Shown: positions 1 through 8,125 of the stretch, one piece after another | How positions within the stretch are numbered: the stretch's first letter is position 1 | How the letters are laid out: every line of letters starts with the position of its first letter | DNA from: UBA935 sp031555615 | GTDB lineage: Bacteria; Bacillota; Clostridia; Lachnospirales; Lachnospiraceae | Assembly: GCA_031555615.1 (NCBI GenBank) | Contig: JAVBUF010000080.1 | Location: 1-28,019, forward strand | DNA: 28,019 nt | Direction of reading: 5' to 3' | Made by a program: the position numbers and the translations under genes | The notes under the pieces: generated by a model | Told to the model about the DNA's origin: nothing | The model's database searches: none | Seen by the model: only the letters and a program-made list of their open reading frames with translations

Positions 1-425
1 AAGGCCATATTAAAGTCTTCTTTCCAGCCGATGATGGTCTCATCCGTTCCCCGATAGGCAATATACACACTTTTATCATCTAAAATATATGAAACCGCTG
101 CAAACTGGGTTTCATTTTCAGGATTCAGGATATTGACATAATCATTCAAAAGCAAATTTTCAAAACGTACCTTGCCTTTTATCGCTTCCAAAAGCAAAAG
201 ATTGTTTTCCCTGTACCAATCGTCTGCCAGCAGCTTATCGATTTCCGCTTTTTCAACAATACTTCTTAAAGTAACAGAAGCACTGTTTTTCTCCGGCCCA
301 GGCACAAAACCATCCAGCTTAAAATAACACATTTGGCATAGAACCAGACTGTCCACCTCGGTAATTCCCTTTTCCGTAAAAGTATAATCGCCATATTCTA
401 TTACATAATCAATAATATTCCCCAT
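1..425 (-). CDS. Mbeg1-like / DUF2974 protein, N-terminal part (truncated by window edge)
   Basis: Translating the minus strand from the ATG at 423-425 gives an open frame that runs off the window, about 141 residues. It begins MGNIIDYVIEYGDYTFTEKG and contains the segment VYIAYRGTDETIIGWKEDFN. The opening and the 'YRGTD...GWKEDF' block are typical of the DUF2974/Mbeg1-like family of alpha/beta-hydrolase-fold proteins, in which this block precedes the nucleophile region. The expected GxSxG serine would lie beyond the window, so catalytic competence cannot be judged. The start overlaps the end of the upstream DUF3810 gene by 17 bp, and GAAGGAG lies about 7 nt upstream, so the two are probably translationally coupled at the end of the trk operon. 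The family call rests on recognition of these motifs; substrate is unknown. Confidence 0.8.
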   Translation of the reverse strand, partial: MGNIIDYVIEYGDYTFTEKGITEVDSLVLCQMCYFKLDGFVPGPEKNSASVTLRSIVEKAEIDKLLADDWYRENNLLLLEAIKGKVRFENLLLNDYVNILNPENETQFAAVSYILDDKSVYIAYRGTDETIIGWKEDFNMA

Positions 426-1539
426 ACAGCTCTCCTTCATAATACTGCAGCAATAATTCCACCACTCTTCCGTAACTGGCTGTACCGTCTGCAACACCAT
501 TTAAGGTCAAATTTGTTTCCATAATTTCATTGGATACCTCTTTTACCAGTTGGGTATCCAATATTGCTGTTTCTTCCACCTGCTCCCAGGCATCCGGTGT
601 CAAAAACACATCATCCCTCATCACCTGCTCACTGACCGCAGGATGGGACATATAAACAGCCGCATCCTTTCCGATAGCACTATAAAAATCCCGGTCCAGA
701 TAACCGATTACACTTAAATAGGCACTATACCGGAACAAAGGATCTTCTGAATTTACACAGGCCAGATAAGCGATAAAATTAGCTTCATCTTCATATATAA
801 AACCTTTTAAATGAGATAATTCATGACATAAAGTTACCGGTGTATTAACAATATACATAGTAGTATTATAATTGGCCTCCATGGAAAACGGAAAATAATA
901 TCCCATTATATACTGCTGGCTGAAGAAATTGGAGTTAAAAAACGGCTTGGGACGGGGATAATATCCCGAAAGCCGTGAATATTTCTCACCTAATCTGCCC
1001 ATTTCTGTCTGCGCCTGAGAAATCATGTCACCATAATAGACTGCCTCACCATTTTCATCCCGGGAAACCTGCTCCGCCAACAGGTTGGCTTCTACCACCA
1101 CATAATCCCGCAAAAGGGTCAGTTCCTCTACATCATATTGTCCCATTTCACCTTTTCCTATAACATACTGTTCTGTAAGCGGAGAACAATGATACAAAAT
1201 CAAACAGTTTAATGTCATCACCAGACAGACGATTGCCCCAACCCAAGCACATATCTTCATGTACCATCGATACCAGCCAAAAAAGCGGCGGCCAGCCAAA
1301 CACACTAATCCACCGCCAAATATTACTATAATCAGTACAAATGCTGCCAACAGCATCCATTCCCCCAGTGAAAAAGAAAAATATCCTGAAAAACGACCAT
1401 AGGTCGCTACTATCACTGGGAAAAAATGGGTTACATAAAAATCGCAAAAAGAAGCACTGCTCCACGCTGCTATGTTTAAAATAATTGCCAACAGAAGCAT
1501 ATACGCCGGTATGCACTTTCTGAGCCTTTTAAATAACAA
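409..1539 (-). CDS. DUF3810-family membrane protein with HELSH metallopeptidase-like motif
   Basis: A 376-residue protein with three hydrophobic segments near residues 12-32, 59-82 and 93-115, then a soluble C-terminal domain. HELSH at residues 239-243 is followed by EDEAN around 250-254, which looks like a zinc-peptidase HExxH helix plus a downstream glutamate ligand. This arrangement is characteristic of DUF3810. The start codon is TTG at 1537-1539. AGGAGG, overlapping the trkH stop, lies 7 nt before it, and no ATG nearby fits as well. It follows trkH by 11 bp, so it is probably cotranscribed with potassium uptake. A protease role is inferred from the motif; no substrate can be proposed from sequence. 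Confidence 0.85.
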   Translation of the reverse strand: MLFKRLRKCIPAYMLLLAIILNIAAWSSASFCDFYVTHFFPVIVATYGRFSGYFSFSLGEWMLLAAFVLIIVIFGGGLVCLAGRRFFGWYRWYMKICAWVGAIVCLVMTLNCLILYHCSPLTEQYVIGKGEMGQYDVEELTLLRDYVVVEANLLAEQVSRDENGEAVYYGDMISQAQTEMGRLGEKYSRLSGYYPRPKPFFNSNFFSQQYIMGYYFPFSMEANYNTTMYIVNTPVTLCHELSHLKGFIYEDEANFIAYLACVNSEDPLFRYSAYLSVIGYLDRDFYSAIGKDAAVYMSHPAVSEQVMRDDVFLTPDAWEQVEETAILDTQLVKEVSNEIMETNLTLNGVADGTASYGRVVELLLQYYEGELYGEYY

Positions 1540-1550
1540 TCGTTACCCTC

Positions 1551-2987
1551 CTATTTTTTCCACGTTTTGGGAGTAAGTAAAATTAAAAGAGGAATTAACT
1601 CTAATCTTCCTATTAACATATCAAACATCAGGACAATCTTTACAAAAGGTGAAAACATTGCATAATTACCAACCGGCCCGATTGCCTCAAATCCCGGCCC
1701 TACATTGTTCAGACAGGCGGCAACCGCTGACATATTGGTGGAAAAACTAAATTCATCCACCGACACCAGAACTAAAGATGTTAAGAAGGCAATTACATAA
1801 ATTGCCAGATATACCTGTACCGACTTGGTCACCTCGCCATCCAGATTGTGCCCGCCATATTGTACCTTTCTGACGCTTTTGGGATGTACTACATGAGACA
1901 ATTCATTTTTGACCGTACGAAAAAGAATAATCATCCGGGAAACTTTAAATCCGCCGCTGGTGCTGCCGGCACAGGCTCCGCAGATCATCAGCAGAAATAA
2001 AATCGTTTGGGAAAATACCGGCCATTTTGCAAAATCTACCGTTGTCAGTCCTGTGGTGGTGGTGATGGATACCACCTGAAAAAGAGCATGCCTGAAGGTT
2101 TCCCACAAACTTCCGAACATCCCCCGGATATCGATACAAACCAGAAGCGCTCCTACTAATATGATCGTAAGATAACACCGCATCTCTCCGTTTAACAGGG
2201 CATCCTTCGGTTTCTTTATCAAAAACAGGTAATAAACATTAAAATTCACACCGCAAATTAACATAAAAATCATCAGAACGGTCTGAACCGGCACTGAATA
2301 CCCCGCCGCACTGACATTAGTAATACCAAACCCACCCGTGCCCATAGTTGAAAAACTCATCAGCAGGGCATCATAAAAGGGTAAACCGGCAATCATCAAA
2401 GCGACTACCTGGATTACCGTAAATCCAACATAAATACCATATAAAATCATAGCGGTATTCTTTACCCTGGGTACCAGCTTTCCTACCGACGGCCCCGGAC
2501 TTTCTGCCCGCATGAGATGCATATTATAGCTGCCGGAAAGCGGCAGTACCGCCAATATCAGCACCAAAACCCCCATACCGCCAATCCAGTGCGTAAACAG
2601 CCGCCAGAATTGCATACTTCTGGACAGGACCTCCACATCTGTCAGAATGCTGTTTCCGGTAGTTGTTATGCCGGAAACCGTTTCATACAAAGCATCAACA
2701 AAGGACGGTATTTCCCCGCTGATAAAAAAAGGCAATGCGCCAACCACACTCAATAAAACCCAGCTCAGGGAAACTGTCACGAAACCCTCCCTGGCATAAA
2801 ACACTTTACTTTTGGGCTTGATTTGTTTTCCGATTCCGCCCAGCAACAATGCTCCCAGTATCACTGCTAAAAAAGCAAAACCACTTTTCTCTTGATAAAT
2901 AATCGCTACCAGACAGGGCAATATCATAAAAATACCTGTAAACTCAAGAACCCTGCATAAAATATATCTAATAATGGAATAATTCAT
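1551..2987 (-). CDS. trkH: Trk-type potassium uptake transmembrane subunit TrkH
   Basis: A 478-residue, strongly hydrophobic protein of the TrkH/KtrB superfamily, the K+-conducting subunit in the cytoplasmic membrane. Filter-like loops of the four pseudo-repeats are visible, for example SGITTTGNS near residue 105, FSTMGTGGFG near 213 and SITTTTGLTT near 307. The C-terminal repeat contains NNVGPGFEAIGP. Length is close to the usual 480 residues. The gene follows trkA by 17 bp, so channel and gating subunits are made together. The ribosome site is weak (GGGAG about 11 nt upstream of the ATG), consistent with dependence on translation of trkA. Confidence 0.95.
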   Translation of the reverse strand: MNYSIIRYILCRVLEFTGIFMILPCLVAIIYQEKSGFAFLAVILGALLLGGIGKQIKPKSKVFYAREGFVTVSLSWVLLSVVGALPFFISGEIPSFVDALYETVSGITTTGNSILTDVEVLSRSMQFWRLFTHWIGGMGVLVLILAVLPLSGSYNMHLMRAESPGPSVGKLVPRVKNTAMILYGIYVGFTVIQVVALMIAGLPFYDALLMSFSTMGTGGFGITNVSAAGYSVPVQTVLMIFMLICGVNFNVYYLFLIKKPKDALLNGEMRCYLTIILVGALLVCIDIRGMFGSLWETFRHALFQVVSITTTTGLTTVDFAKWPVFSQTILFLLMICGACAGSTSGGFKVSRMIILFRTVKNELSHVVHPKSVRKVQYGGHNLDGEVTKSVQVYLAIYVIAFLTSLVLVSVDEFSFSTNMSAVAACLNNVGPGFEAIGPVGNYAMFSPFVKIVLMFDMLIGRLELIPLLILLTPKTWKK

Positions 2988-3004
2988 GTCAAATCTTGCT
3001 CCCG

Positions 3005-4360
3005 TTACATTATAATATCAGTAATATCATTCAATCCGGAAATAGTAGTAATCACAACCACCGTATCACCTACATGAATCATATCCTCACCCCGGGGAAT
3101 CAGTGCGTTTCCCTTATGAGCAATAATGCCTATCAACACATTCGGTTTCAAATCCAAATCCTTCAGTGCTGTTCCCACAATAGGGCAATCACCCTTAATA
3201 TAAAACTCCAGTGCTTCTGCCTTATCATCATTCAGGCGATACAGGGTTTCTATATCACTGTCCAGGGAATTGTGCATGGCTCGCACATAACGGATAATAT
3301 GTTCTGCTGTAATATGTTTCGGGTAAACTACACTGCCAATATTCAACCCTTCTATAATTTCATCAAAGGCAATGCGATGTACTCTGGTGATCAGTTTGGC
3401 ACGGGATGCATTTTTGGCAAACAAACTCATCATAATATTTTCTTCATCCATGTTTGTCAAGGCCACAAAAGAATCAATATTTTCCAGCCCTTCTTCCAGC
3501 AGCAGACTTCTATCGGTACCATCACCGTGGATAATCATTGCCTGAGGAAAGAACTCACTCAACTCCAGGCATCGTCTTTTATCCCGTTCCACGATCTTTA
3601 CATCAGTACCCATACTCAACAATTCCTGGGTCAGATAAAAAGCGATTTCGCCACCACCTACCAGCATTGCACTTTTAGCTCTGGTTGTGGGCAATCCCAT
3701 TTTCTTAAAAAAAGCAATCATATTTTTGTTGGAGCCCATAACTGAGATTTCATCTCTTGCCTGTAAAACAAAATTACCGGAAGGAATGAACACCTCATCT
3801 TCCCGCTCCACCACACTGATCAGGACATTACAGCGGAGACGCTCGGAAACCTCCTTCAAAGACAGATCACATAAAACAGAATCTTCTTCTACTCTACATT
3901 TTACCAGTTCCACCCTGCCTTTGGCAAAGGTATTAATTTCCAATGCCGAAGGGAATTTCAAAAGTCGTGCCATCTCTCCGGCAGCTGCACATTCGGGATT
4001 TATGATCATCGATATTCCCAATTCTTCTTTAATAAAACCTACTTCCTTATTGTAAATAGGATTTCTTACTCTGGCTATCGTATGACAATTACCTGTCCTT
4101 TTGGCAAACAGACAACATAATAAGTTTAATTCATCCGATTCAGTAACGGCAATCAGCAGATTGGCCGTATCCACCCCTGCATCCATCTGAATGGAATAAC
4201 TGGCACCATTACCAACAATTCCCTTAACATCAAAACTATTAACGGCACTCTGTACCGCATCTATTTCGGAATCAATTACCGTCAAATCATGACCTTCTCT
4301 GCTTAATTGCTCAGTAAGGTTCATCCCAACATTACCACAGCCTACAATAATTATCTGCAT
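3005..4360 (-). CDS. trkA: Trk potassium transporter peripheral subunit TrkA
   Basis: A 451-residue cytoplasmic protein made of two RCK units, each an NAD-binding Rossmann domain followed by a TrkA-C domain. The first dinucleotide-binding loop is GCGNVG at residues 7-12 with the acidic residue in TVIDSE. The second unit starts near residue 230 with VGGGEIA and has IVERDKRR. The C-terminal end GEDMIHVGDTVVVITT is typical of TrkA-C. TrkA gates TrkH in response to bound nucleotides, known for the family. It is the first gene of the trkA-trkH-DUF3810-Mbeg1 operon. The ATG has GGAG about 11 nt upstream. Confidence 0.95.
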   Translation of the reverse strand: MQIIIVGCGNVGMNLTEQLSREGHDLTVIDSEIDAVQSAVNSFDVKGIVGNGASYSIQMDAGVDTANLLIAVTESDELNLLCCLFAKRTGNCHTIARVRNPIYNKEVGFIKEELGISMIINPECAAAGEMARLLKFPSALEINTFAKGRVELVKCRVEEDSVLCDLSLKEVSERLRCNVLISVVEREDEVFIPSGNFVLQARDEISVMGSNKNMIAFFKKMGLPTTRAKSAMLVGGGEIAFYLTQELLSMGTDVKIVERDKRRCLELSEFFPQAMIIHGDGTDRSLLLEEGLENIDSFVALTNMDEENIMMSLFAKNASRAKLITRVHRIAFDEIIEGLNIGSVVYPKHITAEHIIRYVRAMHNSLDSDIETLYRLNDDKAEALEFYIKGDCPIVGTALKDLDLKPNVLIGIIAHKGNALIPRGEDMIHVGDTVVVITTISGLNDITDIIM

Positions 4361-4411
4361 CTTTATTTATCTCCGCTATCCACAATATTTCTTGTATTTA
4401 TATTCATAAAC

Positions 4412-4439
4412 AGTATACTCTCATTTGTGAAAATATCAA
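4412..4439 (-). promoter_or_regulatory. predicted promoter of the trkA operon
   Basis: On the minus strand TTGATA (4434-4439) is followed after 16 bp by TATACT (4412-4417), a good sigma-A match about 50 bp upstream of the trkA start. The remaining sequence toward padR (4440-4537) shows no gene. Confidence 0.6.
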
Positions 4440-4537
4440 TATACTTTGTGTGAAATAAAAGTTAATTTTTATCTCTGACAATGCATTGCTCAGCACCCCC
4501 GTATCACAATTAACTGAACTTTACCATGAATTAACAA

Positions 4538-4561
4538 AATTATAAGGATATTCTTATAATT
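4538..4561. repeat. palindrome upstream of the padR promoter
   Basis: AATTATAAG (4538-4546) and CTTATAATT (4553-4561) are perfect 9-bp inverted arms around GATATT. The right arm touches the -35 hexamer of padR, so the site could bind a regulator. It lacks a T-run and GC content, so it is not a terminator. Confidence 0.5.
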
Positions 4562-4588
4562 GACTTTTTAACTTATTTGTAATAATAT
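4560..4588 (+). promoter_or_regulatory. predicted promoter of the padR operon
   Basis: TTGACT (4560-4565), 17-bp spacer, TAATAT (4583-4588). Transcription would begin inside the palindrome that follows, about 30 bp before the padR ATG. Confidence 0.7.
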
Positions 4589-4589
4589 G

Positions 4590-4608
4590 TACTTAGTTAT
4601 ACTAAGTA
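4590..4608. promoter_or_regulatory. putative PadR autoregulatory operator
   Basis: TACTTAGT (4590-4597) and ACTAAGTA (4601-4608) are perfect 8-bp inverted arms separated by TAT. The site lies directly after the -10 box, covering the predicted transcription start. PadR-family repressors commonly bind AT-rich dyads at their own promoters, so autorepression is the simplest inference. Confidence 0.6.
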
Positions 4609-4626
4609 TGAAAAAGGGAGGCTGTG

Positions 4627-4980
4627 ATGCTTTCAAATTATGAAAAACAACTGAAAAAAGGTGTTTTGGAAATGCTGGTCCTCAAATTACTGGAACGGGA
4701 TGAAAAGTATGGCTATCAGATTATCCTGGAACTCCGGGAGCAGGGTGGAGAATTGTTTTCCCTGAAGGAAGGAACCCTGTATCCGATTCTTTACCGCCTT
4801 GAGGAAGAAAATCTTGTAAAAAGTAAGTGGACGGCTCCCAAAGAAAAGGAAACGGCCAGAAAGTACTACAGTATTACCGGTGAGGGACAAAAGGAGCTGG
4901 AACAGCAGATCCTATTGTGGGATATTTTTACAAGGACAGTTACCGGAATGTTAAAGGAGGAGAAGCATGGAGCAGAATAG
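4627..4980 (+). CDS. PadR-family transcriptional regulator
   Basis: A 117-residue winged-helix repressor. The N-terminal half has the PadR pattern: GVLEMLVLKLLERDEKYGYQ, then the wing region LKEGTLYPILYRLEEENLV and KYYSITGEGQKELE. The short C-terminal helix fits the small PadR subfamily (about 105-120 residues). I chose the ATG at 4627 because AAGGGAGG at 4614-4621 is 5 nt away; an in-frame GTG at 4624 is only 2 nt from it. The gene overlaps the next by 14 bp. PadR/HAAS pairs are a recurrent Firmicute module in which PadR controls adjacent membrane proteins. The inducing signal is not visible. Confidence 0.92.
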   Translation: MLSNYEKQLKKGVLEMLVLKLLERDEKYGYQIILELREQGGELFSLKEGTLYPILYRLEEENLVKSKWTAPKEKETARKYYSITGEGQKELEQQILLWDIFTRTVTGMLKEEKHGAE

Positions 4981-5626
4981 TTTTTTAAAAACCGTGGCAA
5001 AGAATCTGCACTGCAGCAGAAGAAAAAAGAAAGAAATTTGCAAGGATATCCAGTCTGACATAGAAGTCGCATTGCAAAATGGGGAAAGCTGGGCAGATAT
5101 TGAAACCAGAATGGGAACTCCCCGGGAGATCGCCAAAGAATTTAATGAAAATATGCCCCCGAAAGAACTGCAAAACACCAGAAAAAGGCGAATAGCGTTT
5201 ATTATCATCATTGCCGTATTCCTGTTAGCGGCTGTTGCAATAAAGATTTCTGTGGATCAGTTCAATGAACCTAAGATAGAAGAATTTGGCAGTTCCGGAC
5301 TGTTTCAGGAAGACGCTGTGGACCAAAAGGTCGAAGAGATTGTCATACTTGTGGGTGCAGATCGTCTGGAAGAACTTTTGAATGACTATTCTACTGCTGA
5401 CCTGTCCGGCGGGATAACGGCAGATGCCCTTCGGGAACTGAAAAAATTATTGAACCCGCCATGGGGGAACTATCAAAAAATAACCAGCAGCTATTATTTT
5501 GAAGTCATTTCTCCGGGAAAAATATGGACTATCGCGGATGTAGTGGCATTATATGATAACTGCACCATATCTTACCGGCTGACCTTTACACCGGAAATGA
5601 AACTGGATGGCATTTATATGAAATAA
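4967..5626 (+). CDS. HAAS-type membrane protein with C-terminal DUF3887-like domain
   Basis: A 219-residue protein. Residues 1-70 are charged and helical, with the pattern of HAAS/DUF1700 domains that accompany PadR (…DIQSDIEVALQNGESWADIE, then RMGTPREIAKEFNEN). A single membrane helix spans about 74-95. The external part (about 110-219) resembles DUF3887, a cystatin/NTF2-like sensor fold, ending YRLTFTPEMKLDGIYMK. The ATG overlaps the padR 3' end by 14 bp, with AAAGGAGG upstream, so the two are coupled. The HAAS domain may be the cytoplasmic partner of PadR or of a membrane protein; this is inference. Confidence 0.8.
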   Translation: MEQNSFLKTVAKNLHCSRRKKKEICKDIQSDIEVALQNGESWADIETRMGTPREIAKEFNENMPPKELQNTRKRRIAFIIIIAVFLLAAVAIKISVDQFNEPKIEEFGSSGLFQEDAVDQKVEEIVILVGADRLEELLNDYSTADLSGGITADALRELKKLLNPPWGNYQKITSSYYFEVISPGKIWTIADVVALYDNCTISYRLTFTPEMKLDGIYMK

Positions 5627-5686
5627 AATTTGAAAATCAAAGTGACGGAGTAATCCAGACTAATTAGCAGACAAGGAGGCATGCTT

Positions 5687-6460
5687 ATGTTTTTGATATT
5701 TGTCATAATGATCATCATCACCGGAGGGATCTCCATTATCCTGCTTTCGGGGCGGGGAAGTTTCCTCATTGCCGGGTACAATACCGCCAGCCGGAAGGAA
5801 AAAGCACAATATGATGAAAAGAAACTGTGCCGGGTAACCGGCGGCGGGATGGGTGTCATTACATTGCTGTTATTACTGATGCTGCCAATGTTTTCAAAAA
5901 AAGACTACTCCTCCGGGCTGTTCTGGATTTGCGGAATCGGCATTTTTATCATAACAATCGTGACCGTGGGGTTAAGCAACACCATCTGTAAAGTGAAAAA
6001 CCCCCCTGATATCCAGGAAACCGAAGAAGACCAAAAAAGAGCCAAACGGGTGGAAAAAGGTGCCTGGATATTTACCATTGTCATCCTGGCTGCAGTCGGT
6101 ATCTTTCTTTCCACCGGGAGCGTAACCGTTCAAACACAAAAAGACGCGCTGCATATAACCGCCACCTATTGGAAAGGAATGACTATCGATTATAACAACA
6201 TTGAATCTGTAGAATATGTTGAAAACCTGAATCTGGGGCAGCGCAATAATGGTTTGGGAAGCTTTAAGCTGGAATTGGGAAATTTTAAAAACAGCAGCTT
6301 TGGTAATTATACCCTGTACTCCTATATGAAATGCAAAAGCTATGTTGTGCTGCAGACAACCGAAGGAATGGTTGTGCTAAACACCAAAAATGCAGAAACC
6401 ACCAAGAATCTTTATCAGGATATACGGCAGCAGATGGAAATGCAGAATCCGACAAATTGA
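5687..6460 (+). CDS. DUF3784 / bacterial PH-like membrane protein
   Basis: About 257 residues. The N-terminal half has membrane helices near residues 1-22, 57-72 and 80-100. Between the first two is the signature RGSFLIAGYNTASRKEKAQY with DEKKLCRVTG, typical of DUF3784 proteins. After another helix near 125-142, the C-terminal half (about 145-250) is a beta-rich region resembling a bacterial PH domain. AAGGAGG at 5673-5679 is 7 nt from the ATG at 5687 but only 1 nt from the ATG at 5681, so I prefer 5687. It is the last gene of the PadR operon. Function is unknown; membrane signalling is a guess. Confidence 0.8.
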   Translation: MFLIFVIMIIITGGISIILLSGRGSFLIAGYNTASRKEKAQYDEKKLCRVTGGGMGVITLLLLLMLPMFSKKDYSSGLFWICGIGIFIITIVTVGLSNTICKVKNPPDIQETEEDQKRAKRVEKGAWIFTIVILAAVGIFLSTGSVTVQTQKDALHITATYWKGMTIDYNNIESVEYVENLNLGQRNNGLGSFKLELGNFKNSSFGNYTLYSYMKCKSYVVLQTTEGMVVLNTKNAETTKNLYQDIRQQMEMQNPTN

Positions 6461-6510
6461 CATTTAAACCCAATAATGCTAAAATTGCAAATATTGTCCT
6501 GCACAAGAAG

Positions 6511-6540
6511 TAAGCAAGCTTAATAAGTTAAGCTTGCTTA
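6511..6540. repeat. long perfect inverted repeat between the padR operon and xpt
   Basis: TAAGCAAGCTTAA (6511-6523) and TTAAGCTTGCTTA (6528-6540) form a perfect 13-bp stem with a TAAG loop. It follows the padR operon by 50 bp and precedes xpt by 41 bp. There is no T-run on either side, so it is a poor intrinsic terminator. It may be an operator, an mRNA-stabilising hairpin, or a degraded terminator. Confidence 0.6.
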
Positions 6541-6581
6541 ACTGAAATTTACAGGTATCGGAAAGGCATGGTATAAACCAT

Positions 6582-7151
6582 ATGGAAAAATTGAAAGAAA
6601 TGATCTTGACCCACGGAATTGCTTTAGATGGCGGCATACTAAAAGTAGATGCCTTTCTTAATCATCAGATTTCTCCTCCTCTTATGAAAGAAATGGGGGA
6701 CGAATTTGCCCGGCGTTTTCAGGGTGAATCAATAACCAAAATATTAACCGTCGAATCCTCCGGCATCGCTCCGGCTGTAATGACCGGACTGGCTTTGGGC
6801 GTTGACGTAGTCTTCGCCCGTAAAAAGAAATCCTTTACCATGGATGACAGCTTATATACTGCACGAATCATGTCTTTTACCAAAGGCGAAGAAAGTGAGT
6901 TCTATATCTCCAAGAAATTTCTAAATGCTGATGATAAGGTCCTCATCATTGACGATTTTTTAGCAAATGGACAAGCCTCTTTGGGTCTTGCGGAAATGGT
7001 CGCCAAAGCCTCCGCCACCCTTGTCGGCATTGGTATCGTAATCGAAAAATCCTTTCAGAATGGCCGGAAAATTCTGGACGAAAAAGGGATTCACACGGAA
7101 TCCCTCGCACGCATCAAAAGTCTGGATAATAATACTATAACATTTTTATAA
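6582..7151 (+). CDS. xpt: xanthine phosphoribosyltransferase
   Basis: A 189-residue type I phosphoribosyltransferase that converts xanthine and PRPP to XMP in purine salvage. The PRPP loop VLIIDDFLANGQA lies near residues 123-135. The N-terminal MEKLKEMILTHGIAL, the FLNHQISPPLM block and the VESSGIAPAV loop match the Xpt family, as does the length. The ATG at 6582 is unusually far (15 nt) from the best ribosome site GGAAAGG (6560-6566), with a small hairpin between. I saw no purine riboswitch or PurR box upstream. It is convergent with the nucleoside-type ABC operon, 17 bp apart. Confidence 0.95.
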   Translation: MEKLKEMILTHGIALDGGILKVDAFLNHQISPPLMKEMGDEFARRFQGESITKILTVESSGIAPAVMTGLALGVDVVFARKKKSFTMDDSLYTARIMSFTKGEESEFYISKKFLNADDKVLIIDDFLANGQASLGLAEMVAKASATLVGIGIVIEKSFQNGRKILDEKGIHTESLARIKSLDNNTITFL

Positions 7152-7168
7152 AATACAGTTTTAAAAAA

Positions 7169-8125
7169 TTAACGTTCTTCGCGGAAATAATTGGTGCCGC
7201 AGGCAGCCGGCTGCATTCCTTCTTTCGATTTTTTGACGGATGTTGCGATCAACACCAACGCCGTGATCAAAAAGGGCAGCATATCATAAAAAGCATTGGG
7301 GATGGGTACCATCTCCTTGTTGATATAATACTTTAAGATCCGCAGGGCACCAAATACAATGGAACCGACAATAGCATTGGCGGGCTTCCATGAGGCGAAG
7401 ATAACCAGGGCCACGGCAATCCATCCCAGGCCGCCGACACAGTTGCTGATCCAGACCCCACCGTTGGTAATCATAATGGTATAGGCACCCCCGATACCAC
7501 AGATACCGCCCCCGATCACCACATTGATATATTTCCATTTGACTACTTCTATTCCGGCGGCATCTGCTGCGGCCGGATTTTCACCGATGGATCTCACATT
7601 TAATCCGGTCTGGGTACGATAGTAATAAATTGCCAGTATAATCGCCACAATGATTCCGATATATACAAAGGGATTGTAGGAAAACAGCAATTCCCCCACG
7701 TAAGGGATATCGCTGAGGCCGGGAATATGAATACTGCGCATCTGGGCCGTAATATTAGCCGGAAGCTTCATGGTTCCCTCATCTGCTTTTCCCAGAAAAA
7801 AGTAACCCACGAAATTGGCGATCCCTGTCCCAAAAATGGTCAAGGTCAAACCGGTTACATTCTGATTGGCCATCAGCGTTATGGTCAGCACTCCATAAAT
7901 CAATGCCCCTATGGCTCCTGCTGCAAAGGCTGCTATCAGGGCCAGTCCGAAGCTGTCGGTGTAGAAACCGGCCATAAAACCGGCACAGGCTCCCATGGCC
8001 ATCATGCCCTCCACACCCAAATTGAGATGCCCAACCCTTTCATTCATAATTTCCCCTAATGTACCGAACAACAAAGGCGTTCCTGCCAAAACTGCTGCCA
8101 CTAAAAATTTAATTAACATTTCCAT
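7169..8125 (-). CDS. nucleoside-type ABC transporter permease (second permease)
   Basis: A 318-residue BPD_transp_2-family permease with about eight to ten membrane helices. The block GTLGEIMNERVGHLNLGVEG near residues 22-41 is characteristic of the NupQ/YufQ-type permeases of guanosine and other nucleoside importers. GENPAAADAAGI near 180 corresponds to the cytoplasmic coupling loop that contacts the ATPase. Its ATG overlaps the preceding permease by 17 bp, with GGAGGTG 8 nt upstream. It is the last gene of the operon. Nucleoside specificity is inferred from family and from the neighbouring xpt, not proven. Confidence 0.9.
   Translation of the reverse strand: MEMLIKFLVAAVLAGTPLLFGTLGEIMNERVGHLNLGVEGMMAMGACAGFMAGFYTDSFGLALIAAFAAGAIGALIYGVLTITLMANQNVTGLTLTIFGTGIANFVGYFFLGKADEGTMKLPANITAQMRSIHIPGLSDIPYVGELLFSYNPFVYIGIIVAIILAIYYYRTQTGLNVRSIGENPAAADAAGIEVVKWKYINVVIGGGICGIGGAYTIMITNGGVWISNCVGGLGWIAVALVIFASWKPANAIVGSIVFGALRILKYYINKEMVPIPNAFYDMLPFLITALVLIATSVKKSKEGMQPAACGTNYFREER

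Noticed and set aside
6461..6581. Purine riboswitch or PurR box upstream of xpt
   Set aside because: No conserved three-way-junction loops and no PurR-type direct boxes are present; only the 13-bp inverted repeat and a small hairpin.
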